In this document: one piece after another, positions 11,110 to 21,213 of the stretch
Layout of the letters: the number at the start of each line of letters is the position of its first letter
Position numbering within the stretch: the stretch's first letter is position 1
Assembly (NCBI GenBank): GCA_036346405.1
Contig: CM070546.1
Location: 104,662,826 to 104,726,825 of the forward strand
Reading direction: 5' to 3'
Source: Phyllostachys edulis
Taxonomy: Eukaryota; Streptophyta; Magnoliopsida; Poales; Poaceae
Length of the DNA: 64,000 nucleotides
Position numbers and translations under genes: made by a program
Notes under the pieces: generated by a model
What the model was told of the DNA's origin: nothing
The model's input: the letters and a program-made list of their open reading frames with translations, nothing else
Databases searched by the model: none

Positions 11110-11512
11110 CAGGATATCACAGACGGTTATTAATTCGAACCGTCTGTGATAACTAATTATCACAGATGGTTCTCATTGAGAACCGTTTGTGTACTATCAC
11201 AGACGGTTCTCAATAAGAACCGTCTATGCTAGTCTGATTATCTGCAGGCGGTTCTTATTGAAAACAAATGCGTGATAGTCTACGACGGTTCTAAATAAGA
11301 ACCGCTCGTAATTGGTCGATTATCACGAGCGGTTTGTAAATAGAACCGTCGTGATAATTCACGAATGGTTCTATTAATGAACCGTCTGTGATAGATGACT
11401 ATCACAGACGGTTGTAAATAAATACCGTCTGTGATAGGCTATCCGCGCCACACGCAGGTCCGGACAGACCCAACACAGACGGTTCCAAAGGAACCGTCTG
11501 TGATGGGGCGTC
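11110..11512. repeat. CACTA subterminal repeats, right end
   Basis: About a dozen alternating copies of the 'atcacagacggtt' word are present, often as facing pairs. Several have decayed, e.g. 'tctgcaggcggtt'. They reach to within about 40 bp of the terminus at 11537. Confidence 0.9.
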
Positions 11513-11784
11513 TACTATAGCCTGTTTTGTAGTAGTGTATGTGGCTCGGCGGTGGTGACCCGTGCGTCTCGATGGTGACCTAAGGCAGACGCCCCAAAGC
11601 ATCGGCGGTGGCCTGTGCGCCCCGAGCGCCGCGGGCCGCCACAGGCCTTCTCCTTCCCACCCACCCGCTAATCTGAGGCGGCGAGGACGACGACGAATAA
11701 CGATGGCGGCGGTGGCTGAGGTAAGCGAGGGTTAGGGTTCGGTGATGGTGGGTTGCTCTGATATCATGTAGAATTTTGGGAATA

Positions 11785-12740
11785 TTTGCAATGTTCAGGC
11801 CACGAAAACTGGTGTATATTTTTCTGCCCATTCTCCCAGCATCTTGACCAAAGTTGCTTTTCAGAAAGAAGTTTATAGAGTGCATCTGCAATTGCATGCT
11901 GATCATGGGGATCAACAAGGAGACCATTGTCCAGGACCTGCATCAACATCCATCGGAAAGGAGACAATGATCTTCATTCTAGATATGAGTTGATATGATT
12001 TTCGTGGCTCAAAAAAATTAATATGATTTGATTTTAACAATGGTACCATATGATGCACGAACCTGGTGAATTTCAACAGGAGCTCCATTTTTTTGTTGCA
12101 ATTACAGGCAAACCATGCATGGCAGCCCGCAGACGGAAAAACAGATTAGCAGTAATTAGAAGGTACAAATGGTAATATGGTTGCAATATTGAATTTGAAC
12201 TTCAATGATTATGACCTCTATCAAGGTGACACCAAATTGTTTGAAGTAAGCCACATTTACAAAAGCACCCTACATATGTTCAATGGACGATCAGCATCAA
12301 CATAAAATAGTACAGGATAAGTACTTAAGTAGAACCGATGAATTCTACCTAACATAACAAAATCGTTGCTATAAGATTTTAACTTAACCGGATCAGTTAT
12401 TGAATCCTTCAGCCATTTGAATGATTTAATTTATTTAATCGTGAGATTTCTACCTATCAGAAACAGATCAAAATAGATAGACAATTGAAGACAAGCCCTT
12501 CAAGTGATAGGTATTCAAAACAAGGGAAAGAATGTCACCACCAGTTTCTTGTGCTCAGAATAACATACCTTCGTTCTTGCTGCTACACGATAAATATTAG
12601 GAACTTCAGAGTGTTTGTGATGCTTTTGGTATGCCACTTGACCATATAAATCATATTCATCAATCGATGTAAGTACTGATGTGAAAACAACTGCAGTCAT
12701 ATTATGCATTTTGGAAGTAGCCTCACGGTTATCCATTTCA
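11785..12740 (-). pseudogene. Sucrose-phosphate synthase gene fragment
   Basis: Three exon pieces in native order on the minus strand match the glycosyltransferase half of plant SPS. The first (about 12740-12569) has 'LYGQVAYQKHHKHSEVPNIYR' minus one flank residue, ending at a clean donor (AAG then gtatg). The second (about 12127-12063) has 'HGLPVIATK', then a +1 frameshift in a run of seven A's, ending CAG before gt. The third (11937-11785) has 'LDNGLLVDPHDQHAIADAL' and 'FSWPEHCK', starting after an acceptor-like cag. SPS makes sucrose-6-phosphate from UDP-glucose and fructose-6-phosphate in the cytosol. The segment 'GVFINP...LIE' between pieces one and two is missing, so this is a genomic (intron-containing) capture rather than a retrocopy. 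No capturing element could be delimited; it abuts the CACTA at 11537. Confidence 0.85.
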
Positions 12741-12931
12741 ATACAAAACCAGAGAGCCTTTATGCATGAGAAATATACAATGACATCATTCATGATGACT
12801 AACCAGTGATTCGTAGCACTAGAGCAAGGGCTGTTGGTACTACATACAAAATACATTCATGATTGGCAAGTACTACATACAAAATGTTAGATATATGTTG
12901 TTGTTGTTCTGATCTACCGTCTATCCTATCG

Positions 12932-13724
12932 TCATGCTTCCAAAGCCGTTGCAATAGCGTCACGAAGATCGATCATGTCAACATCATCCGTAGTGACGGT
13001 AACATCATGTGCACTTAGGTTAGTGGAGTTATCCCTGTCCACATAATCTTCATTCCTCTTGACAGAAGCAAAATCATTATCAACCAAAGCACTATCTCGA
13101 ATAAAATTATGCAAAGCCATTTTGCAACGATAATTTTCTTCGGTGCAGTTGTTTCCTCCTCACCCTGAAACTCATCACCCTCACCCTCATCATCCTCAAC
13201 ATTCACATAGGCGGCACCCTATTCATTCGTACAACTTGCACCATCATAAATGATGTCATGCTTGTCCTCATGCTGCAGGGGTGCTTTCTTGAACTTGCCA
13301 CAATGTGGCATGGCCTGCTATTAAAATAATGCAAGAATCCATTACAAAGTTGGAACAATTGAATTCTCATACGCATGCAACAACATTATAGATTGTATAC
13401 CTGAATCTGTTTGGCCCACCACTCATCACTTCCCTCAATGGATCCAGTCTTAGGATCGATGTCTAGCCCGGTTGCATGGAGCTTCAATGTTTTCCAATTG
13501 GAATAGTCCCTTTTCAAGCTGTCTCAATGATTCTTGAATTGCTTACGGCTGTACTCTCTATTAGTGCATTCTTTGAACTTGGTCATAAGGTTGTGATACC
13601 CTTTGTTATTCAAACATTGCAGGGGTCTATTGTTTGCTAGCACCTCTTTCACACATATATCAATGAATACTTCATTTGTGAATGCATCTCATATTGCAGT
13701 GTTTGAGGCTTGTGCTTTATCCAT
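12932..13724 (-). pseudogene. Internally deleted PIF/Harbinger element genes (Myb-like plus transposase tail)
   Basis: Exon one (13724-13401) starts MDKAQ and contains a Myb/SANT-like DNA-binding domain: 'LMTKFKECTNREYSRKQFKN' followed by a stop, then 'DSLKRDYSNWKTLK', 'DPKTGSIEGSDEWWAKQIQ' and a donor gt. It has two in-frame stops. Exon two (about 13314-12932) begins 'AMPHCGKFK' and includes an acidic stretch. It then runs into 'MALHNFIRDS', the usual C-terminal start of PIF/Harbinger DDE transposases. The Myb-like ORF and the transposase are normally separate, so the catalytic domain between them has been deleted. The Myb-like partner normally helps the transposase bind the ends. Confidence 0.75.
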
Positions 13725-14223
13725 ATATAAGTGTTATGCATATCAGCAAATATGAAACTACATCATGGAAATCAGGCAACAATGCATCTAACTTCAATTA
13801 GTCCGCCGAAATGTGCTGTCTGCTCCAAATATTTAGATAAACCCCCAATCAATGAACTCGCATTAATTACTACTACTACAAAAAGGCTAATACTGGACGC
13901 ATCATCACAGATGGTTGACCAAAACCATCAGTATTAAATACAATCACATACTTCGTCTCGCGCTTAAAACCGCGTGAAGAGTAATATCACGTTCATGTTC
14001 GCTCTTGATATTTTTGTAAGAATGATCGATATTTGCCATGTGTCTCTTACTCCTCACACATCACTCTTTACTCTATCAATACACAAATGAAATGGCTCTT
14101 CGCTCTACCGACGCACTCTTGTTTTGTAAGAATGATCGTTTGCCATCGTACTCCTCACACATCACTCTACTCTATCAAGCACAAATGAAATGGCTCCCCA
14201 CTCTTCTTTCCTAACACTGGCAT

Positions 14224-14710
14224 TGATGGCTTATCGCCATTTGGCAGAAAGCTTTGGCGAAGCTATGAAGGACACTGTGCTAACAGTGTCCCTTCTCCTC
14301 CGTTGGAGGTTATGCCGACGCACGTGACGGCGACGTTCCGCTGTCTTGACCACCTCCTGCGTTGTGTCTTCCGGGTGGTCTGCATCTTCCAGCGAGCTAA
14401 CCTCGCCATCGACGTAGTCCTACACATTGACGTTGAACGTCTCTAGGAGGATTACCGTCGCTTGGATTGTGACATCAAGGCGGTGGGCGACTGAGTCAAC
14501 CAAGCCGAGATCCATCAAGCAAGACAAGAAAGCCTATGGGCGCATTTCCATTTGGTTCTTGAGGCGGAGCGTCTTTGGGTGACTATCGAACAATCGCGTC
14601 AACGGTTGGAAGTGTTTCAGGCTACCTACGCTGATCACGAACCATCCAATGCCGACGACGTCGCCTATAAAGTTTCGAAGACGGAGATTGCATGCTACCT
14701 CCGCCACTAA
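14224..14710 (+). pseudogene. CACTA passenger ORF, copy 2
   Basis: This is homologous to 6150-6665. One frame reads 'FRCLDHLLRCVFRVV', 'RANLAIDVVLHIDVERL', 'ARQESLWAHFHLVLEAERLW', 'QSRQRLEVFQATYADHEPSN' and ends 'KTEIACYLRH'. Two in-frame stops break it (after VERL and after KAVGD). The predicted chain is rich in Leu, Arg, Glu and Gln with a heptad-like feel, so a coiled coil is possible. A 3' tail conserved with copy 1 follows. The function is unknown. Confidence 0.55.
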
Positions 14711-15040
14711 AAAAACTTTGATTATTTAGGTTTCTATTTTTTTAATCTTTGTAAGAAGCGATTGGCCACACTGTTTGGCCATATGTAAATACAAAAATAA
14801 CAAAACTGGTTGAATTTGTATTTACTGTCTTCTATATATGTAAACGATCTCGGTATAACAACATGGCAGCATTACTGACCGGTGAAAAACAAGTAATACA
14901 TGTTTATGTGTCATATATATGTTCTAAATTTGTATTTATGTATATGATAATGTGTTATATGTGAATTTGCATTTATTTATATGAGAATGTATGTTATCAC
15001 ATGACAATATGCTCAAAACATAGAACTTGAGAACAACCAA

Positions 15041-15285
15041 AATCACGGACGGTTCTATTATGGAACCGTCTGTGATATGAGGTCATATCACGGACAATTC
15101 TATTATTGAACTGTATGTAATATCAGACCATATCACGAACGGTTCTATTATGGAACCGTCAGTGATACTTATCACTGACGGTTCCATAATAGAACCGTTC
15201 GTGATATGGTCTCATATTACATACGGTTCAATAATAGAACTGTATCACTGACGGTTCCATAATAGAACCGTATGTGATATCTCTT
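15041..15285. repeat. Subterminal repeats forming a long palindrome
   Basis: Repeats of 'atcacggacggttc' type alternate. From about 15098 to 15241 the left arm is nearly a perfect complement of the right arm (about 70 bp each) around a 2-bp centre at 15169-15170. The structure could extrude as a hairpin or yield double-stranded RNA. Confidence 0.85.
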
Positions 15286-15296
15286 TATTAGTAGGA

Positions 15297-16275
15297 GCCC
15301 GTTAAGGTTTGCGCCCTAACTCGTCACTCCCCAGTGCCCTTACTCTCGTCCATTCCCCTCCCCACCCGAGTGCCCCCTGACCTCGATGCCGCCACCCCAA
15401 CATCGTCGACGCCGCCCGAAGCCTCCTCCCCAATGGTCGCCCCCAAGTCGCACCTTCTCCCTGAACCCATCGCCGATGTCGCCCTTCTTCCCATCACCTC
15501 TAGTTGTGGCACCACGGTTCACTGCACAAGACACTCTTACGATAAGAGTGTCTTGTGCAGTGTCACCGTCGTGACACAACTACGATGACGCTGCCACCAC
15601 CGGTCCAATCGACCTCCCCCTGGTCAAATCCACCTCCCTGCCGCTAGATCTGCCTTCCCCTCTTTGTCCTCCCCCCGACATGCACGACCCCAGCTATCTC
15701 ACCATCGACACTGGCGATGTAGAGGTAAGATAGATCTATCACCTATTTGTTTAAGCTGTTGGTAGTCATGTGAACCAAGATGTTGCGACGTGTGTTGTGG
15801 CGACATCGAGCTACAATGTGTGTTGTGGTGTTGGGAAATTTTTGTTCTTGATCCATGCTTGAAGATGCAATTTTGAGATGGGCAGAAGAGAAAGAAAATG
15901 TGGATGAGTTTGGTAAAGTTTTTGTTAAACAATCTGATGCTTTCATTCTATTGTGCTTGTGCTATTACCAAAACTCAGACATTAGTACCAACTGACTTGT
16001 CAAAATCAATTAGATCAAAGCGATTAGCTAATTAATGCAATGCTTCCTTTCATGGAGTCTTTTGCTGGCTATCATTGCATAAAAAACTGACTATGCTCTA
16101 CAAAGATTAGGTTGCTTATGTGTTAATCTGGCACAATCACTGATATTTGGAATGTCCTTTTAGAATTTAGAGAGGTCAAAACATAGAAATACCTCATGAA
16201 CTGTGAATAATTGAAACATAGAGACATGAATCTGTGAGAATTACAACCAAGTTGTTTCACTTGTTGGATTATTAT
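15297..16275 (+). other. GC-rich exon-like segment, then plain intergenic DNA
   Basis: From 15300 to 15723 the sequence is GC-rich and coding-like on the plus strand, with an 84-codon Pro/Ser-rich frame at 15334. It ends at a good donor (gatgtagag then gtaagat), followed by AT-rich sequence like an intron. This resembles the first exon of a captured gene, but I recognise no product and no later exon. From 15960 to 16275 I see nothing. Confidence 0.35.
15520..15562. other. Perfect 20-bp hairpin with a 3-nt loop
   Basis: The arms 15520-15539 and 15543-15562 are exactly complementary ('cactgcacaagacactctta' and its complement) around 'cga'. Imperfect pairing continues outward to about 15503 and 15585. 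It lies within the GC-rich exon-like segment and has no run of T after it. Confidence 0.85.
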
Positions 16276-16889
16276 TGTCGGCGTTTTAGGACCGAACTTA
16301 TGTAAAGATTGTTTGATTCGGGGGTTCCTCTAGGCTCAAAATCACACAGAGATGGAGAAACAGGGATTTTTATACAGGTTCGGGCCTTCTCTTGGGAGAA
16401 TAACAACCCTACTCCTGTATGTATGTATTGAGTATGCTGGATTACAAGATGGAGCCAAAGACTAGAGAATTGTACTTCTAATGATCTTTGGCTTGCCCCG
16501 ATTGTCTTGATGATTTTGCCTTTTATCTGATCCTCAAGGTGTCTGCATTGCACCTCCAAATGTAAAGCGCCTTAATGTCCTAGATTATTGAGCCGTTACT
16601 GGAGGTTATTATGGGAGTAGTAACGTTCCCATGCTGCCAGGCAGTTATCACCATAACAAAGGAGTTAAAATCGTGCCATTATTCCAGAGAATAACAGCGT
16701 AATTTACTGTGACACCCTGATTTCCAGAGCCTTTTTGAAAAATCTTCAAAATAAAAAGAACCATTTTGTTTTGATGAGAATTCAAAGCTTAACCTGAAAT
16801 TTCATAATGGATTTAAGTTGACTAACTCAAACTACAACTAAGGTTTCTTGTTTGTTTGTTGAGTTGTTGGAGTTTTGAAGATCTTTCCT

Positions 16890-18640
16890 TCTCTGTACAT
16901 CTTTTACCCACCTCTGGCCTAGACCTCCCTTTGTCTGGGATCTAATGGCCCAGACCTCTCCTTCGTTTGGATCCAAAGGTTCGGACCTCCTTTGTGTTGT
17001 CCTCCTCTGGTCCAGACCTCCTTGGGTTTAGACCTCCCAAATGCTTGGACCTCCCTGGGTCCGATCCTCCCTATCGGGTCTCCTCTGGCTTGCAACCTCC
17101 CCAAGCCTTCGCCGCACTCATGTGCATCTGAGCTCCTTTGGAATCCTGTGAAGCTTTTCGTGTTTTCTTGGACGTCCTTCGTTGCTTGTAGCCCTAAAAC
17201 CTTCTCTGGAGGTTCTCTTCAGTACCAGCCCGGTAGTACCACCCGCACCATGCGGTACTACCGCCTCGGTGGACCTTCCCTTACTTTTATTGGACCTCTC
17301 CGCGTCCTTCAGGACCTCTCCACGTCCTCTAGGACCTCCCCTTACCTTTATTGGACATCCCCATGTCCTACCGGACCTCCCCGGGTCCTCTAGGACCTCC
17401 TCCTTGCCTATTTGCATCTCTATTGATGGTGAGTCATCCGATTTGCATTGGACGGTGTGATCCTGGTGAGACGTTCGGATGGTCCGAACGTCCCACCTTC
17501 TCTGAGCCCTTAGATCTTCGTTGGACGGTTCGATTTGTTGTGGCGTTCGGACGGTCCGAACGTCCCAACCATTTTGGACAACCCGATTTAGTTCTAAGGC
17601 TGAGATCCTACGCTAGCTATGTTGGTCCGAACGTCCCAATCATTTTGGGCGGTCCGATCAAAATCCAGCGGCCCCGACCTCCCTCCTTGTAAATCTGGAC
17701 CGCTAAGACCTCCCCCTTGGAGATCTTAACCGTCCAGACCTCCCTCCTTGTACATCTTGACCGCTAAGACCTCCCCCTTGGAGATCTTAACCGCCCAGAC
17801 CTCCCTCCTTGTACATCTGGCCGTCAAGACCTCCCCCTTTGGAGATCTTGGCCGTCCAGACCTGCCTTTTTGGCAGATCCGATCGTGAGGACCTCCCCTT
17901 GGAAATCTTACCCATTTAGACCTCCCCTGGATTTGATCCCACGGCTCTAGACCTCCCTTGCGGGTGAGGATCTCCTTTTACCTTTGCAGACCTCTCCGTT
18001 TGTAATTGATCTTGACCGTTGGACCTCCCTTTTGGAGATCCAACCGCCAGGACACCTCCCTTGCGGGTGAGGACCTCCTCCTAGCTCTTGCGGACCTCCT
18101 CTAATGCACTTAATCTTGGCCGTTTGGACCTCCCTTTTGGAGATCAAACCGTCAGGACCTCCCCGGTGGGTGAGGATCTCCCCTTGTTCACTGCAAGACC
18201 TCCTCAAGGTCATTGCAGGACCTCCTCTGCGGGTCTTGGCTGCCCCACTGGGCAGTCACACCCAGTTTTTCTTTACCTTTGACTGTGTCCTTGGGCAGGG
18301 AAGTCTTCACCGTATTTAATGCATGTTGTGTCACATTAAATGCTCTCACCTTTGTAGTACTCATGTCATACCGATTGTCACATTCCTTGCCTACTCCCAT
18401 TGTCCTCTTTACCAACTCCTGATGACCCTATCCTGGGTCATGTGCATTGGCTTCCACTATATATAGTTTGGGAAACCCCCCTTTCTCACTTTCTTCCCCC
18501 ATTTCTCCTCTCTGTCCCAACCAAGCACTCCTTGGACCTCCTCCAACCAGTTCTGGGGCCTCCTCTCTCAAGCCCCAGGACCTCTCCAGCGAGCTCCTTG
18601 GACCTCCTCTTGACCTCCCAACCTCTCTGTTGGTTTTGTA
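16890..18640 (+). repeat. GGACCTCC-rich array in the LTR U3/leader
   Basis: Dozens of 'gacctccc' or 'ggacctcc' words at irregular spacing cover the LTR, with a further cluster at 20370-20600. At about 17667-17870 they sit in a roughly 60-bp tandem unit repeated three times ('gacctccctccttgtacatc' then 'gacctcccccttggagatc'). Overlapping ORFs here are a by-product of the repeats. Confidence 0.85.
18458..18466 (+). promoter_or_regulatory. LTR TATA box
   Basis: TATATATAG, preceded by GC-richer U3 sequence and followed by a C/T-rich leader, sits near the middle of the 3.9-kb LTR, where the U3/R boundary would be expected. Confidence 0.6.
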
Positions 18641-20991
18641 TCTAAGTTTATTTGGAGTTCTTTGGATCTTGTTTGAGTTTTATTTGAGTCATTTGGTTTT
18701 CACGTGTAGATTGTCAAGACCGTGGGGAGCCCGAGTTCTGTGAGGGAGAGGAAGCAGCTCAAGACTTTGAGCAAGGCAAGTTACACTCTTGATCATGTTG
18801 CACCCAATACTTCAAATTACTTATGTCGTTTTCAAAGTTGTATGCATGCTTAATTCACTAAGGTATTTCAATGCCTACCTTTAAATTCGTAGTTATGCCT
18901 ACTGCTTGGTATGACCTCTATCCATGTTGAATCAACCTCATTGTCACCCTAGATAAAACCTGGTTCTTGCAATAGTGAGGACCCGTAGCTCTTGAAAAAT
19001 GAAAGGCTTAGTAATGCTTAGACCAAAATCTTGATTTGGGAGTTTTGACCAAAAATATCACTTAATCAAATAATTTGAGCCATGGCATTGGTGTGCCATG
19101 GAGATTTCGGCCATGACATTGGTGTGTCATGGATGTCTTTCTTATGGCCATGGCATTGGTGTGCCATGGAGATTTGGAAAGCAAAATAAATGGAAAATGG
19201 ATTTGACTTGGGCGAAGCTGGTTGTTTGGTTGGTGTATGTCTATGCACGGGGGTCATGTGATCCGATACCCCAGGGTTGAGGTTTGTCGCCCAAGTCGGT
19301 TAAGGACCGGTCTTTGAGATACCACTTGCTAAGCCTATAATGGGCTATGCCAAAACTGTGCAACCACATGTCTCTAGTATGGGGCGTGGGACCTGGCTAA
19401 TTAATTTACAAAGCTCTATCGTGGTTCATCCTATGGATGCGGTGGGTTTGTCATGTTATGACTAGTTGTAGTCCCACCTGGCATAAGAGGGGGCACCCCA
19501 TTAACCCTGCGGGTTTCTATCCAAAAAGGGGGGATCTGTGAAACCTTAATGGGGGTGGACTGCGGTGGAGCAATGCATTGTAAAGGCCTTGTCATGTGCT
19601 CTAGACCTCTCACCAAAGGAAGTGTGAGGTGGTATTGACGGATGCCAAGCAAACTAGAGAATTCATGTCATGTGGGTAAAGTGTGCAACCTCTGCAGAGT
19701 GTAAATCTATTCGAATAGCCGTGTCCACGGTCATGGACATGCTGGCAATGTCACTCAAAGTTAGCTCTTGGTTTTGGTTTTCAAAAGAATGGTGGAACTG
19801 ATTTTGGTGGTTTATCCAAATTGGGTTTGGGCGGGAAGCCATGTGCAGGAGGGTATCCTTCACCATCTCCATGATGAATGTTATCCAACTGAAAATGGAT
19901 TTCATAAAAATGAGTTTTAACTACTGTAACCTGCCTTGAAACTTAATACTTGTATTTGAAATAAAATTGGCTTTATGCAAAACAACCCTAATATGCTTTC
20001 CTTTGATCTATCCTTATGCATGTCATTTTGTTAATTGACGGGTGTAACTTGCGAGCACGGTTGTTGTGCTCACTCTTGCTTGATTCATGAATTGAGCAGA
20101 TGAAGACTCCTATGATGATGAAGATGATCAACTCAATTAGGTAGCGCCATCGGCCCGATCTGTGGTGTAATGGGTGGACCATGTATTTTGTTTCCGCTGC
20201 GTTTGTGTGCTCTCAGTTGCTGGAGCTTGTAAGCAACCTTTGTAATCAAACCTCCTTTTATTGTTAATAGAGTTGTGTGGATGATTTGCTGCCACTTGCT
20301 TGCTGTGAGAATTGGTCGATGATCCTTGGGGACCAGTTTGGATCGCAGTGGATTTCAGGCTCATCCTCAAGCCTCACGACCTCCTCGGGTTGGCTCCTTT
20401 CGGACCTCCCCGAGTAGCGCGTGGAGTTTGAGGAGGTCTGAGGTCCAACGACCTCCTTAGGGTCGGGACCCCAGACCTCCGAGTGGTTCTATCGGACCTC
20501 TCGGGAGGCCTGGAGGTCCATCCGGGATGCCCTCTTGGGACGTCCTGGGAAGTCCTTTACGGACCTCCCAGGAGGTCCTGAGGGACCTCCCGGGGGTGCC
20601 CAGGGCCGGGTCGTGACATTTACTACCCATATTTTGAATATGGTGCGGAAGATTCCCTAATCGACTAGGCTCACATGTCTGTAAGCCCTGTCGATAAGGG
20701 ACTGGTCGTAGAAGAGCTTACAACCAGATGGTGGTCGTAGAAAATCTTATGATCACAGACTGATCATAGAAGAACTTACGATCATGGGATAGTCGTAGAA
20801 GGTCTTACGACTATAGGGTAGTCGTAAGAGGACTTACGACTACTAGGTGGTCGTAGAAGAACTTACAACCTCCAGCTTCTCCCTTATGGCTATTAAGGGG
20901 TATACTCAAGAGTTACATGACATCATTATTATCCATAATATGAATTATAGATATATAATAAAATGAGGATTGTTATATCCTCATCAATTAT

Positions 20992-21213
20992 CAAGGATTT
21001 CATGGTTCCTTAGATATGAATATGATATGCATATACCTTTACTGTAGTACCTGTCCTAGCCCTTGATGTCCAGTTTGGTTGTTCAATAGCTCCTCCCCGG
21101 CGGTGGCTCTTCCTCCCCGATGACCTCTTCTTCCCCAGCGACCTCTTCTTCCCCAGCGACCTCTTCTTCCCCGGGCGACCTATTCCATTCCAAAACAAGA
21201 CCAAATGAGTAAA
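20992..21213 (-). other. Exon-like segment with 18-bp tandem repeats
   Basis: On the minus strand, about 21185-21052 reads as a basic peptide with three to four repeats of Gly/Lys/Lys/Arg/Ser (e.g. 'GKKRSLGKKRSLGKKRSSG'), encoded by 18-bp units at about 21108-21180. It ends at a donor-like 'aggacag' then 'gtactac'. It may be a second exon of the unit starting at 22433, because the CACTA at 21214-21811 is the only thing between them apart from intron-like DNA. Evidence for coding is weak. Confidence 0.35.

Larger units (their letters stand above)
1625..11537 (-). mobile_element. Complete composite CACTA (En/Spm) DNA transposon, 9.9 kb
   Basis: The left terminus reads CACTACTACAGG and the right terminus is its complement, ending TGTAGTAGTG. 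Both are flanked by the 3-bp target duplication TAT (1622-1624 and 11538-11540), the size expected for CACTA elements. Clusters of subterminal 'cacagacggtt' repeats in alternating orientation lie inside both ends. Both transposase genes read on the minus strand: TNPD at 10240-7052 and TNP1 at 3590 to about 2225, so the 5' end of the element is the right end. Unusually, a third subterminal-repeat cluster with its own TATA-like box lies internally at 5767-5905, in front of the TNP1 half. Between the two halves is a passenger ORF at 6150-6665 on the opposite strand. Both transposase genes carry stops and frameshifts, so this copy is probably no longer autonomous, although its ends are well preserved. 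Confidence 0.93.
13871..15296. mobile_element. Non-autonomous CACTA element, about 1.4 kb
   Basis: The left end reads TACTACTACAAAAAGGC (first base mutated from C) and the right end near 15285-15296 is a decayed 'ttattagtagg'. Subterminal 'cacagatggtt' and 'cacggacggtt' repeats lie at 13905 and 15041-15283. There is no transposase; the interior carries the passenger ORF shared with the large CACTA. The right-end repeats form a long palindrome. I could not confirm a target duplication because the termini are decayed. Confidence 0.75.
16708..20618 (+). mobile_element. Solo LTR (3.9 kb), Tekay-like Gypsy family
   Basis: It starts TGTGACACCCTGA and ends GGTCGTGACA. The target duplications are TTTAC at 16703-16707 and 20619-20623. 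A TATA box is at 18458. The conserved block 'tattcgaatagccgtgtcc' is at 19708-19726, and 'gtaacttgcgagcacgg' is at 20044-20060. The same landmarks in the same order occur in the LTRs at 30920-34074, 35646-38815, 41157-45375 and, inverted, 22440-26710. No gag or pol is present, so this is one LTR. The family assignment rests on LTR length and the shared block and is an inference. Confidence 0.85.
16276..20986 (-). mobile_element. Solo LTR of the Gypsy (Tat-like) family, split by a nested LTR
   Basis: The two parts are 16276-16707 and 20619-20986, about 800 bp once the insert is removed. The outer ends read TGTCGG and TCATCA, and the flanking 5-bp duplications are ATTAT (16271-16275 and 20987-20991). 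On the minus strand it matches the LTRs of the element at 50317-63919, with shared words such as 'gattgtttgattcggggg' read in complement, the GTCGTA hairpin array at 20690-20875 and 'gaggatat' at the end. A single LTR with intact duplications implies LTR-LTR recombination after insertion. Confidence 0.88.

Noticed and set aside
11110..11512. CRISPR-like regular repeats
   Set aside because: The units alternate in orientation and lack uniform spacers; they are CACTA subterminal repeats next to a CACTA terminus in a plant-type sequence.
11741..11780. Possible primer-binding site ('gatatcagagc' on the minus strand) near the SPS fragment
   Set aside because: No LTR end lies next to it, and the match to the initiator tRNA word is partial.
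17118..18743. Several overlapping ORFs of about 60-130 codons
   Set aside because: Produced by the GGACCTCC repeats; all frames read Pro/Ser/Leu-type repeats.
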